Shown here: positions 33,863-45,542 of the stretch, in pieces
How positions within the stretch are numbered: position 1 is the first letter of the stretch
Layout: each line of letters starts with the position of its first letter
From: Stereum hirsutum FP-91666 SS1
Lineage: Eukaryota; Basidiomycota; Agaricomycetes; Russulales; Stereaceae
DNA: 64,000 nt
Direction of reading: 5' to 3'
NCBI RefSeq assembly: GCF_000264905.1
Contig: NW_006763135.1
Span: forward strand, 1,950,036-2,014,035
Made by a program: the position numbers and the translations under genes
Notes under the pieces: generated by a model
What the model saw: only the letters and a program-made list of their open reading frames with translations
Databases searched by the model: none
Told to the model about the DNA's origin: nothing

Positions 33863-36746
33863 TGAATAGGGCGATGCGGCCAACAAGGTGAAGCGGCAAG
33901 TTCTCCTTCTTTTTTCTTTCTTGTTCTACTTCGATCTGTTTCTTTTTCTCTTCGAAGCGTGAATAGCTTCTTCCATTCTTCTTTCTTTCGTCGGCACAAC
34001 AAACGGACAGTTCCGATATGATTCGTTTTATGCACTCGCGTTGCGTTGCGCCTGTCGTGCATCGTATCGGGCCCCATGCGTTTTCATCTTTGTCCTGTGC
34101 GGTCGGCATTGTCTAGAATTGTTCTCCAACCTTGAGATAGACTCGTTCAAGAATGCGTTCAGGGTGCTTGGGCAGACGGAGAAATTTGGTGGCTCCAAAG
34201 TGTTCTCGACCTGGGCATGCATGATGCCATGATGCATACATATCCCCGACAAGATTAATACACGATGACCAATTTCAACTCATGGGCTCGAAGTACATCT
34301 TGGTTTGTCTTCTCATCAATGGGTGTACAAGGTCTGCGAACCAAAAAAAACACCTGGGCGTACAGGCGGAGCAGTGCACAACCCAGACCAATCACCACCC
34401 TCCATGCCCACTTTCCCGTGGACTTGTCTCGACCGCACAGGAGTTGACTGTACACGATCCTTCCGCAGGAGCACAAGCTCAACGCACCACATCACTAAAG
34501 CATCAACATGATGGGGATGAGGATCAGTACTTGTGCGAAAGCGTAAAGCTTATCGAGGACGTTAAGCATATCAGGCCATATACAAGAACGATGCTTCTCG
34601 AGCGTGAATTCTTCGCTTGACGATCCTGGGACAATCTGACGGTACATGGAGATCACGAACCTGACCGCTGCAAAGTTTAGTCTCCGAATAATTCCAATCG
34701 GTGGTATGAGTCAATCGCTTATGGATTCGATTGGCTGCTGCAATCCATTGAAAGGCCTCTGGGACAAGCCATGAACCGGCCTCTATTGGTATATTCAACT
34801 TCCCCGTCATGCGTTCTATACTCTTGCCATGTTCAGTGCGGAGCTCGTCCCCGTCCGATCCATGTTCAGCGCTCAGTACGGAAGCGATCCAAACACCACA
34901 TTGTCGATGGCCCAGGCCACCTGAGTCGTGGTTTCCTCAATCTGTCTAGAGATTCATGCCACATCAAGAAGTCCCAGACATGTGCGAACGTGTCGCACAG
35001 TCAAATTGCAGTCGAACATGACGCTGCTCTAGTCAGGATAGGACAGCTCTTCAGTCTCGAGCTAAGAAGAGCAGGGCTCACTGTTTCCCTGATTATATAG
35101 ATGTTCGTAGAGGGACGCGGAGCTTGAAAACAAATAGACGCCCATATGCCGCCAGCGTCCAATTGGCTGGTCATGCAATGGCGCGTCATGTTCGTTGTTT
35201 GCACGGTTCCGACCTGATTTTTCCTGCTCTGATCGCGGTCGGGCAAGAAGGCTATCAGGCTGTCGTGACGCCCACACCTCTCTTCATCCGCTGTGTATCG
35301 GAAGCGTTTCCTGTCTCACGGATAGGCAGTAACAGAAGAGGGCAAACCCGCCTCTCAGCATCATGTCCCGGATGGAATAGATCCTACCGAGAAACGACAG
35401 CCTTTGCACCCCACCTCGCCGCAATCGCGCTGTGATTCTGTAAGCCATCTATCCTTCGACGACCATAACTCCTGTCCCTAATCGAGCTAATGATTACGAT
35501 GTATCTTATCCACAGCCGATTCTTCCCGCCAAACGAGCACTACGCACCTCTAATTTGGGCGATCAGGAAAGCGAGGGACGGGTGCATTTCAAATGGAAAC
35601 ATACCTATCTCAACGTGTCTTCCACGTCGTGTCCTTGTCGTGCCTCGGGGATTCGGAAGTGTTTCGTTCTGCTCAGTTATGTTGAAGCGGTACGCCTTTT
35701 GATCTCGACCGAAACGAGCCCTTGACATGTTCGAATTCATCCTGTCTTTCAGTCTCTAGCTTCCGTGGCCTCACTTCAGCTATCCCCTTCCGGTCGTAGA
35801 CATCGCCGCAGGGATCCTCGGACACCCTTCCCTAAAGTTCAATGCGCCTCAATTTGGTTCATCATGAACTCGATATCTTGGTCGGTAAGTTTAATTTTGC
35901 ATATGCAAAGGAACAAGTACTAGTTGTCGAATTTAGTTGAATAACAAGTTATCAGTGATACTTATCACCAGTTTTATTTGCTCTCTAACCATCACGATGC
36001 ACCGATATGTTTTGCTATGGGGGGATTGAGTGATTTCCGTGGCTCTTTGCTTCAGCGCTGGTACTAGTCGTGTAGTTCAAGATCGGTGATGAAGACCTAG
36101 TTGATCACCAGGAATGTGGTACACCCAAGCAAAACCTAATCTTCGAACCTCATTTCAACCTTGTACGCTAACGGTAATTACTACGCATCGGGCTCTCTGT
36201 CCTGAGGATTTCCGTTTCCTTGCCTTCGGGGCCTGGAAGAACGCCTCTCCACAATGATGAGTCGCTGCGAGCACTGCAACTCTCGATTGCCCACGGCCTC
36301 TCTGCATGCATCAATCGTGAGTTGGAAGTACCGTACGACGCTGCGTCAGGCCGGCCGATCGGCAGACGTGCAGTTGGCTTCCGAGGTTCCAGGCGCCGTA
36401 GCTTCTGTGTGTGCATGCATCTATTTCGATAATGCTTCAATGATCACAGTCATCATGTCCCAGCTGGAGGGCGCAGCCTGCCGTGAGCAGCGAGCTCGAG
36501 CCTGTAGATCCTAGTCAAACGAATCCCCCAATTTCTGGCATAAGTGGGATGTGTGTGGGGGCCCGCCACCAGCCAAGGGTGCAGGACGCCGGCCTTGGTC
36601 GTGCCTTCATCGAGGATAAAAGGAAGCAGAGCGGAACTGTATTGTTCCCTTCCCCAACTCACCGGTCATCTCGAAGATTTGCCGACCCCTCAGTCTTGTT
36701 GTTCTACTTTCATCTAGGACTGTTTTTCGTCCATTGTCCTGTTCGC
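33863..36746. other. 2.9-kb stretch without recognised gene
   Basis: Beyond the 3' region of the RGG gene this stretch holds only unconnected short frames. The most coding-like are on the minus strand at about 34510-34870 (ending ...MLNVLDKLYAFAQVLILIPIM). I could not join them into a credible model. It may be a decayed gene or intergenic DNA. Confidence 0.35.
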
Positions 36747-36778
36747 AACAGCTGCTGTTCAACTATATAACAGCTGCT
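36747..36778 (+). promoter_or_regulatory. TATA-like box bracketed by duplicated AACAGCTGCT
   Basis: TATATAA (36764-36770) lies about 100 bp upstream of the ATG at 36871. Two exact copies of AACAGCTGCT, each containing the E-box CAGCTG, sit at 36747-36756 and 36769-36778. The spacing from the start codon fits a core promoter. Binding by a bHLH factor is only an inference from the E-box. Confidence 0.45.
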
Positions 36779-36870
36779 ACCTTTATTCCGACGTTCCACA
36801 TCGACCTTTCGCTCTCTGCACTTCACCCTCGTACTCAGCATCTTCTCTTCGCCTCCACCTCATAATCACC

Positions 36871-37625
36871 ATGGACCAAATGGTGGCTTTTGATGCTATC
36901 CTCTTCCCCTCTGACGGCCGCCCACCACATGTGGTACCACTTATGACCAGCCCTGCGTCCTTCGCGGACCCGAGGTCGCCACACGTCGGCTCTTCGACCG
37001 CTCGGGTCCCTCACCCCGAAGTCTACATGGACTACATTGCTGAGGGAATGGGTCAAAGAGCTTGGGGATACCAGGTTAGTCTCTCTCAGCCTCTTTCCAT
37101 TCGTCGCGCACCGCAAACACCTCCGTTCTAACGCGTTCTGTCGGTTTCCATGACGTGCTTTAGCTCGTAGAGGCGCTCGACGGCATGAACAAGAAGTTTA
37201 CAAACCCGTACATCATCTTCTATCCCGTCGTGTCCCGTGATGGCATGCCCTTCCCGCATAACAAGGTTTGTCCGAGTCCAACCTTATCTGAACTGGGTGT
37301 GCCGCAAACGGTGATCCACCAGCGGACCCAGCGCTCGACGGACGCTGATCGCGGGGATTAACTCTTTCAGGCTCTACGCGAAATTCAGGGGAACAAGTTC
37401 CGCGAGGACGCCGCCTGGCGCGGTAACATCGTGGTCGCGAAATATAGAGACAGCAGGTTCTCGGCGATGATGTCTGCGTCGATGGCAGACTTTCCGATAC
37501 TGAAGAACTACATGTCGACCCACCCTTCACCAGTGAGTGTCCCTTGCCCCCTCCCCGTCTCCGTCTCCTTCTCTGAGCTCATTTGACAGTCCGCCCGTTT
37601 GACAGCAAACGTAAGGAGGCGGTAG
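36871..37625 (+). CDS. Conserved basidiomycete small protein, function unknown
   Basis: Four exons (36871-37074, 37164-37265, 37371-37532, 37590-37625) give 167 residues. The N-terminal third is variable. The rest is compact: HPEVYMDYIAEGMGQRAWGY, LVEALDGMNKKFTNPYIIFY, PVVSRDGMPFPHNKALREIQ, AWRGNIVVAKY and MADFPILKNYMSTH. The pattern is familiar from small uncharacterised proteins in mushroom genomes, but I know no name or function. There is no signal peptide, membrane segment or catalytic motif. The last exon encodes only SARLTANVRRR. A plausible TATA box lies about 100 bp upstream. Confidence 0.75.
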
Positions 37626-38042
37626 TTGACACTGGCCGTCCGTGGATTTCTCCATACGCATGGCCTCTCATCCCTAGCATTTTCCTCCCTTTCTCCTCTT
37701 CCTTTATCGTTCCCAGGGACTTTCTGAACCATCGTGCTGCTCTCGCTCTCGCACCGCTTTCCATCTCGTCATTTCTCTGTTCTGGACCCTACTACATATG
37801 TACATACACGCAAACACATTCCAATCATCCCAAAAGTACCCTTATCATATAGCACACTGTAGATAGTCCCTAGCTCCCACATCACATGCATCCGGACGGA
37901 CAACGCGTCTGACTCATTCACTATGTATCCAATACACACTCCTATCCTATCCTCTGTCCGTGGCGCCTCTGAGCTGAACCATCCATATCTTCTCTCGGGC
38001 GCCTCAACCGTGACTCAAACGTCGTTTGAACGTTCGACGCGT

Positions 38043-39890
38043 TCACAACTCCTCCCGCTTCTTCTTTTTCTCCTGTGACGACGACGAACCACCGTTACTC
38101 CCAGCACCACCGCCGGACTTTGAACCACCCTGGGGCCCCGCAAATTCCGCTGTCTTCTTCTTCCCATCCGCCGCCGAATCATCCTTCTTTGCCTCCTTCG
38201 GATTACAGTGCTCCGGAATCGGGCTCGCGGGGTCGATAGGCGGGTGCTGGACGCGTCCGATCTTGTGATAGCTCTTGTGATCTTTGAAGAAACTCTTCCA
38301 GTGATTCACGCCCTATCCACCGCAAAGAAAAAGGGTAAATAAGCGGTCAACAACCTCGCGGGACCTTTTAACGATCGCTGGGAACGTCGGCGAGAAAAAA
38401 AGACAAGGAGGACCGGCGGGGCTTACCCTCAGTTCACTCTCGGTTAGACCGCGGAGGTCGTGCGTCTGATGCGTCTGGAAACACCCCGTCCCGAACGCTC
38501 TCGCGGCATCTTTCCCAGCCCTGCAAATAACGGAATGGCCATGCCATACAGCGAGACCAAAGTGGTGTTCAGTACGTGAGCGCAATAGTATCCGAGTCTA
38601 ATTTAGACCAGACGGTAACGAAAAATGGAAGAGGGTGGGATAGAGGATAAGATGAGGATAAGATGTATGTACGGTGGGCAAAAACAAGACTGACATGATG
38701 TGGTACGAGCCGCCGGGGCCATACACGCGTCGGTTATCCGACACGTCGAACACGTCTCCGTCGATCTTATTGTTTTGTTGTGTGTTGTTTTGTTTTGTGT
38801 TTAAGTTTATCGTCGCACGAGGGAATAGATAGCGGGCAAAACCGAAAGACGAGTGGTGTGAGCGATTGCGCCGCGGTGTATGCGCGTTTTTTGTATTTAA
38901 GGTTGAGGTTGAGTACGAATGACGAGAGAGGATGATGCAAATTTGAACGGACGTACGGCGAGGTAGAGAGGCTTCTCGGGATCCGATCCATCGAACTGAG
39001 CGAGGGTCCGCTCGGAGAAGAGGCGTTCATTGGACTATAATTAAGACAAGATCACGGCATTTTAGATACAGGATGATCAACAACCGCGACACGAGCATCC
39101 ACAATAACATAAACGAAGACAGACTCGGGTCCGCCCCAAAGGAAAAAAGAGTATGGTAGACATGGACTGATTTGGGGCTGCTGGATGCGTGGTGGGAGGA
39201 AACAACAGACAAACTCATGGCCACTGGTGACCCGACCAGACGAAGAAGGGGAAAGGGAAAATCGCAACACTACGCACCGGCAAATAAGTATGAATATTCG
39301 TCCACTTGCCTCTATACCCCCACATAAAGTCCCCGGTGATGAACTTCCCACCGAGCGTGATAGCGAGCAAGACATAGACGAGGAACTTGACGATATCGCC
39401 GAGGCTGATCTCCCTCTCCTCCGTAGGATCACGCTCGGGTGGCCCGACCTTCTCCCCCCTCGCGATCTTCGCCTCGCGTTCCTTCTGGCGCTCTACCCAC
39501 CCGTCGTGCAGCTGTCGTTGCTGTTCCCGATAATTTTTGTACCTGCACGGGGTCACCATGCCAAGTGTCAAACCAGAGTTTGCACCGTTTGATGGGGCCA
39601 TACACAGTCGTGTGCGGAAAGAAACCAAATCCGGAAGAGCATAGCCCCACGGCGAGCCAAGAAACATGAGGAACACACGCAAATCAGAAAAATTCATCCT
39701 CTCCGGTGTTCAAGCTAAACAGCGACACGGTGGAAGGGTGGGTGGGTGGAGGGAGGACGTACGACAAGAAAGGTTTGTTCGCGTTCTTGGTTGACACCAT
39801 ACGATTCGGAATCGACGGATCCGCGACTTTGGGCGAGTCGTCCTTGAAGTTCGGATCCGGTTTTCCCTCCATGTTCGTTAGCCAGGACAT
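38043..39890 (-). CDS. Membrane-associated cytochrome-b5-like (MAPR/Dap1-type) heme-binding protein
   Basis: Six exons on the minus strand start at 39890. A short N-terminus is followed by a charged segment (YREQQRQLHDGWVERQKERE) and one membrane helix (DIVKFLVYVLLAITLGGKFI). The cytochrome-b5-like domain reads RLFSERTLAQFDGSDPEKPL, YLAVDGDVFDVS, RRVYGPGGSYHIMAGKDAAR and AFGTGCF. The YGPGG-x-Y and GKDA-RA motifs are those of the membrane-associated progesterone receptor family. Fungal members support sterol cytochrome P450s and heme handling in the ER. The C-terminus has a low-complexity Gly/Ser/Lys tail (KSGGGAGSNGGSSSSQEKKKKR). The N-terminal anchor ahead of the b5 domain is standard for the family. 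Confidence 0.88.
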
Positions 39891-41682
39891 GTTTCAACAC
39901 TGTACAGTATGAACTGATGCTATTGCCACGCAAGAACGGTCGGACGCCCAGAGATGAGATGTGACAACAAGTGGTTTGATTGAAGCAAGTGCAGACGCGG
40001 CGATCAAGTCGGAAGCGTCAGAAATCGAACAACGAGGTAGTTAAGTTACTAGCGGTTGTCTGTCAACGAGCAAAGCAAGAGTCAAGAGACAAGATAGGCT
40101 GTGTAACAGTCGACTCCGCGGGCAGTGGATGGGAACAATTGGCCGCTTGCCACGTACGTCGTATGATTCAGATACGCCGTCGGTGTAACTTTTTGCTTCC
40201 GCGACCTACGGAGTTCGAGAACAAGGAAAGTGCAGTCCCGCGCTTGACACGTGACGTCAGCGGAGCCAATGCCCGGCGTCGACTTTGTCCTCCGCTGTGA
40301 ACGTTTGAACGTCGAACGTCGATGACTGGAATGATGCGGGGATAGTAGTCAGGCTACAGGATTAGCTATAGTAGGTCGTTGACCACTAACTCGAAACGCG
40401 TCCTCATTCGTGTGGCGTAACAGATTGGATTGAAGGCTGCTTCGAAAATTCTCAAGTTCTCCAGGCACCTCGCCATTTATACACTCACGTAGTTGCGCCT
40501 TCCTTCCTCATAAAACGAATCAAGGAACACGCAGAATGCAGAACGCAGAACGAAGAGAAAAACGGACCCTCAAAACGAAACGAAGACGGGCCAAATTGCA
40601 AGATGATCTCAAACTTATCGTGTACAAGCAACGAGCTAAAATCGAGGAGGGTGCAGGATTCGAAACGGATGCATGCTGCTAGGAGGGTTTAACACAGGAG
40701 ACTGAGACAGGAGCCACGGGCACGGGCACGGGAGAAGATGGGATTGGATTGAATTGGCATGGACGGATCGGATGCATGGATGTGTAACAAAATTCAGGAG
40801 ATAGATGGATTGAATGGATCATGGATGGGTGGATGATTGTGCGAAGAGACGAAGAGAAGATAAGAGGAGAAATCGAGCGTCCACACCGTGGTCAAAATCG
40901 GGTTACAACACACAGGCGCAGAACGCATCAATCAGTATTAGTTCGGGACTCGGGATATCGCGCGTAACCACTCTCGGAGTGAAGGAGGCTACAGGCCGCG
41001 ACGGGTAAGGTACTATAAGTGTTACATAACTTGGTATGGAAATTCGAGAGTGAGGAGAGACGAGCGTCAGGGAGACAGACAGAGTCGGAGAAGTAAGGAA
41101 ACGGAGAAAGTGAAAGGATGTTGAGGAGGTTCCGTTGCATGCGATACACTCTTGAGAAACCAGTGCGGGGGATGCGGATGGAAGAGTCAAGAGGTCTTCG
41201 GCGGATGTACAGCAGGCGGGTAGTGTATATGCACAGATTGTGGAGAAGAAGAGAAAAGAGAACCCATAGATAAAGAAGGGGGAAGTAGTTAAAATGCACA
41301 GATTACGAAAGTGAAAAAGACTAAACCCCACAGGAGCGAGGAAACAAACAGCAAAATTGAAGGAAGTAATAAATGCACGATGCTGGGGGTCCGCGATAAT
41401 GAATTGAGAAGACGGAGCAGCCTAGCCAAGAAGGAAGACAACCCACGACGCACTGAGCAGATAAGAAAATGAAGACGAAAAGATGGCGACTAGGACGGGA
41501 GATAAAAGACAACGACGAGTGGCGCCCGCCAGCAAGTACTATTAGGTAGAGGAGAGATGTGGTAACGTGCGTGGGGTAGCGTGAGCGTAAGCATGCATGC
41601 AAGTACAGTCCATCGAGATTTTGGCCAGCCAGACGAACGAAACCTGAACAAGGAAACCGCGACCAAGGGGAGAGAACGTTTA
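39891..41682. other. 1.8-kb region between MAPR and RGS genes
   Basis: I see no gene. The half next to the RGS gene (about 40500-41680) is purine-rich on the plus strand, i.e. pyrimidine-rich on the transcribed strand of the RGS gene, with short GGATGGATTGAATGG-like near-repeats at 40740-40840. It probably includes a long RGS 3' UTR. The part next to 39890 should hold the MAPR promoter. Confidence 0.4.
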
Positions 41683-43870
41683 TTATGACTTCTCTGACCA
41701 GTTCGCGTTTTCCCGTGGTGGCCGTGCGCGGGACTCGCTCGCCTGTTGGGAGACGGTCATGTACGCGCCACCAACCTCCTCAGATTCAGGGTCCAACCCA
41801 GGTGGTACTGATGGCGCCGCGTTCGACACGTACGGGATGTCACTATCCAGGAAATCGTACTCGTCGTTCTCTTGGCGCAGCTTCACGAAGCGCGGTGTCT
41901 TCGTGAACTACAGAGCGCGTATGTCAGAACAAGCAAGAGAGAGAGAGCAGAAACTAAACTGACCTTAGGAACGGAGTCAGTGGCCATCAGACGGAAAACG
42001 TGAGTCTGGATACGCCCGTAGAGCTGGATCAAGGTCTGCAGCTGGGTCGCGTTGAACGCGCTGAGCTGCTCCGGCTCGAGACGACCCTGGAAGGGAGCAC
42101 CAGTGAGGCCGGTCATGACCTCGCTGAGGTAGCCCGACAGCTCATTCCGCAAACCGTGATCAATGTTCAACTCGCATTGACTCGAAGGCGCAAGGTACAT
42201 CTGGTAAATGAGGAAGGCCTGGTGGATCAGCGCTTCGTGATGCTGCTCCATTGCGAGCTGGCCTGGAGTGTTCGGGTTCCCCTTCGCTGACGATTGTGGG
42301 CCGGCAGTAGGTGGGCGGGGAGCAGCCGACGACGCAGAAGAGGTGATGTTGAACTTGCGACGGAAGTCCTCGACCTCGAGGTAGAACGACAGATTCTCCT
42401 CGCAGAAATTATCCCGGAGGAAATCGCGGAAGAGGTGTCGAAGTGGAGGCTGGTCAATGATGAATCGCAGACGCTCCGTGTTGGACTCCTTGTTATGACG
42501 GTCGTGGGCGTTCATCTTCTCGGCCATGGAGATGCGACGGTGGAGCTTGGCTTCGTTGGGAGCAGCGGCGGCGGCATCCTTGTTGACGTCCGTCGATGAG
42601 CGCTCGGCGCCGGCCAGGTTCGCGGTGGAGCTGCTGGGCGAATCACGCTGACCGCCACGGCTGTCCCATCGTGCAACACGGACACCCTCCTCTGTGACCT
42701 TGTAAATGGCCTTGGCGGTGCAACGGAACTCACCGGTTTGCTACGGAAAGGAAAGGGAAGGAAGGGTTAGGAAAGCGTGAGAGCAGGGGTATGAGAGCCA
42801 AACTTACGGTCACGGGTGAGTTGCCTCCAGGAGCGGAGCCACGGACGGTGAAGATGATGGCAGAATCGTTGTTCTTCCTTTTGTCGCTGACGAGCGTGAT
42901 GAGACCGAAGCGTACGAACTGGGCGGCCATCTCAGCAGCCTCTTCCCTACCGACGACGGAGGTAAAGTCGCAGAGCCACTCGAGGGCGGCAAGGGCGGCG
43001 AAGCAGTACTTGTGCACCGCTTGTTGCGAGCGCGAGGAGAGCTGAGAGCGGTCGGCGACGTCCATGAGCTGGATACCCTTTGAGCGATCGTGGTAGGCCT
43101 GGTTCGCCTCGACTGTGACCTGCGAGCTGGGCGCGTAGTTTGCCTGACGGCCGAGGAAGCGACGGAAGAGGGCGGTGATAACGGACTGGGAGACGATGAT
43201 TTCGTCGTCAACGGAGCGTCGCTCGAGATGGAGGAGCTTCATGCAGATGGGCTGGGTCGCGAAAACGTGGGCGAGATGGTCGCCGTTGATACCGTTGCGG
43301 CTGATGAAGCGTTCGAGGACGTGGAGGCCTTTGGGGGTGAGGATGTACACGCCTCTGTCCTTGAAGAGATTAGAGGAGGGGTCTGCGGCGTTCTCGATGA
43401 GGCGTGCGTCCATGAAGTGCTGGGACATTGCCTTTGCCATTTCGCGGGTCATAGAGAAAGTCGTGGTTGTCGTGGTGGTGATAACGCGTGAGGGTTCTCT
43501 GGGGTCCGGCCCGCGATTGGATTGGGAGAATTTCAGCGACGCAAGGTTGAGTGCTGCCTCATCGCTGGGGGAAGAAAAAGAGAGAGAAGATAAGCGGGTA
43601 GACGTCAGCGGGAGGGGCGGGCGTGGGCGCACGTTGTAAACGAGTTTGGGAAAGACCGGAAAAACTGTTTGTGGGTCGTGAGCTGGAGGGATACAATTAA
43701 TGTTGCGAAAAGGTCGAGGGTGTCCTAGAAGTAAAAAAGACAGGAAAGATGAGTGCGTGTCGGTAGCGGATAAGGAGGAAGGGACGGACTTTGAGAAAAG
43801 GACGACCGCGCTTTGTGGTCTTCATCATGTGCGATGAGGAGGCTGATGGAGCGTCCTGCTGGGGAGCCAT
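41683..43870 (-). CDS. flbA: Regulator of G-protein signalling (FlbA/Sst2/Thn1 type)
   Basis: Five exons (43870-43790, 43724-43633, 43564-42808, 42740-41964, 41907-41683) give 643 residues. The fungal N-terminal domain reads DTLDLFATLIVSLQLTTH, LKFSQSNRGPDP, TTTTTTTFSMTREMAK and DEP-like repeats with ILTPKGLHVLERFISRNGI. A linker (RCTAKAIYKVTEEGVRVARW) precedes the RGS box: LRFIIDQPPLRHLFRDFLRD, NFCEENLSFYLEVEDFRRKF. These proteins accelerate GTP hydrolysis on a G-alpha subunit and control pheromone response, mating and development; Schizophyllum Thn1 is the basidiomycete example. The RGS box is interrupted by a Ser/Ala/Pro-rich insert (about 42360-42270), usual for this branch. The symbol denotes the family; orthology was not tested. 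Confidence 0.93.
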
Positions 43871-44460
43871 TATTATGGATTAATGGAGGGAAGAAAGAGA
43901 GGGGAGGATAGGGATGGGGACGGGCGAGGGACGGGCGGGCGTGGAGGGGCAGAGGAGGGGCGATGGGAGGCGTTCGGGAGAGGAAGAAAAGAGAAAAGGC
44001 GCGGTAGCGTTGCCAACCGAACGCCGCCACGCCGGCTGCCCAAAACAGGAACAGGCCATGACCAATCAGCGCTCTGCTCCCGGCCCTTGTCCGACCTGCC
44101 TCGCCCCCGCCCCGAACGTCCTCTCCTCCGATCGCGCCCTCCTCCTCGACCGTTGCCCCCTCGCCCTGTCCCTCTCCCCATCTGCTCCCCTCGTAAGTAT
44201 CCTCGTACCCCCAACATCCCATCCACACACACCGGCATTCATCCACAGCCTCCGGCGGAAGGACGCCGGCTGCGCTTCCCGATATCGCCAGGTTCCTTCA
44301 TTTCCTGCCTCGCTTCACTCTGATCGAACTCCCCTTCCTCCATCCATCCTAGCCCCCTCTCCTCCTCCCTCCTCGCATATCCTCCTCCTCTCGATTCTAG
44401 ACCTCCCGCTCGCTCCTCCTCTCTACGCTCCCGCCTCCACTCCATAGCCTCATCTTGACA
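43871..44460 (-). promoter_or_regulatory. Strand-asymmetric region upstream of the RGS gene
   Basis: On the minus (sense) strand the about 130 bp directly upstream of the ATG are almost all pyrimidines. Farther upstream (44100-44460) the asymmetry reverses: the plus strand becomes pyrimidine-rich. CT-rich tracts near the start are common in fungal promoters. The open frames on both strands here are by-products of the skewed composition. Confidence 0.45.
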
Positions 44461-45168
44461 TCTACAAATTATGTAACGCACTAGCCTAATTCCGCCCTAC
44501 GCACGCCCCTGGTTCTTCCCTTTTCAGGCGACGCCACAAATTGTATCCCTTCTCCAATCAGCCGCCCGGCTTCCTCCAATAAGTATCCTACTACAACTCG
44601 AACACATACCACATATGCACCTCTTCTTTCCAACCCGGTCACGAAATGCACCACCTTGTCTCTATTTCTGGTACACTCCTCGCTCCGCACTCGCTCCCCA
44701 TCAGTGATACTTGTCTCAGATAGGCCTCTCTTCGGCCATCCTTGACATGTTCTCGGGGCATCCTTCAGCATTCGTCACAACGTCGCGCTCTGCTCATCCT
44801 CGTCCCGACTCGATCCGCCCTGTCGGTCCCTCTGGGGACCGATAAGTCCTCATCTTAAACCTTGAACCGGACTCTTTCTGCTTAGTCCTTCCGGTCCATT
44901 TCCTTAAGTGCGATATTCACGAACCCACTCTCCTCGGGTCCAAGCGTCGACTGTCGACGTCCAACTTGTCAACTCTTTGTTCTCTCTCTCGCCACACCCG
45001 ATGTGCACTTCCTTCCTTGTACCGTACCCCACCCGGAACGCATCCCCACCGGAATCGACGTCTCCCTCCACGAGCCCCTCAGGGTCCAACGATCCTGTAC
45101 ATAATCCTCGCATAACTAAAAGCTCCCCAACCGCCCGATTCCCGACGCCCGATATCGTCGGCTTCGAC
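44461..45168. other. Non-coding stretch upstream of RGS
   Basis: I see no gene or repeat in these 700 bp. Short frames on both strands have no family resemblance. It could hold distal regulatory DNA for the RGS gene. Confidence 0.35.
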
Positions 45169-45170
45169 TA

Positions 45171-45540
45171 TGGTGCGAAGCACTTACTCACCGCATAAGT
45201 CGAACACCGGGAAGACCCGGTCACAGGAGGGTCAAATTCGCCTCTAAGACTTATCTGTCTTGTCAAAATGCTCCTTTTGATGAAAGGAAGAGATCCCCAA
45301 GACAGATTTCCAGAATAATTAAAACTGAGGGACTTTCAAAGTTCCCACCCACCAGATTTGGCGGGTTTCGATTTCTCCTGCCAAACAATTAATATTTAAT
45401 AGAATTGTTTATTATTTATGAGAGTCCCGGGTTTTTTTAATATGCTCCAGGAATTTTCTTTCAATAAACTGGAATTTCGACCTCCCGGGCACAAATTTGG
45501 CGGTTGAATATTATATGCGGTGACTAAGTGCTTCGCACCA
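45171..45540. mobile_element. TA-flanked MITE, 370 bp, AT-rich interior
   Basis: Terminal inverted repeats are TGGTGCGAAGCACTTACTCA plus CCGCATAA on the left and the reverse complement of 45511-45540 on the right, with one mismatch over the first 26 bases (TTACTC against TTAGTC) and a 2-bp slip after that. TA flanks both ends (45169-45170 and 45541-45542). The interior is clearly AT-richer than its surroundings and has no open frame of note. It is unrelated in sequence to the MITE at 22158, so the genome carries at least two TA-targeting families. Confidence 0.85.
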
Positions 45541-45542
45541 TA

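Noticed and set aside
42000..42599. Plus-strand frames across the RGS gene
   Set aside because: Opposite-strand shadows of a clearly conserved RGS box.
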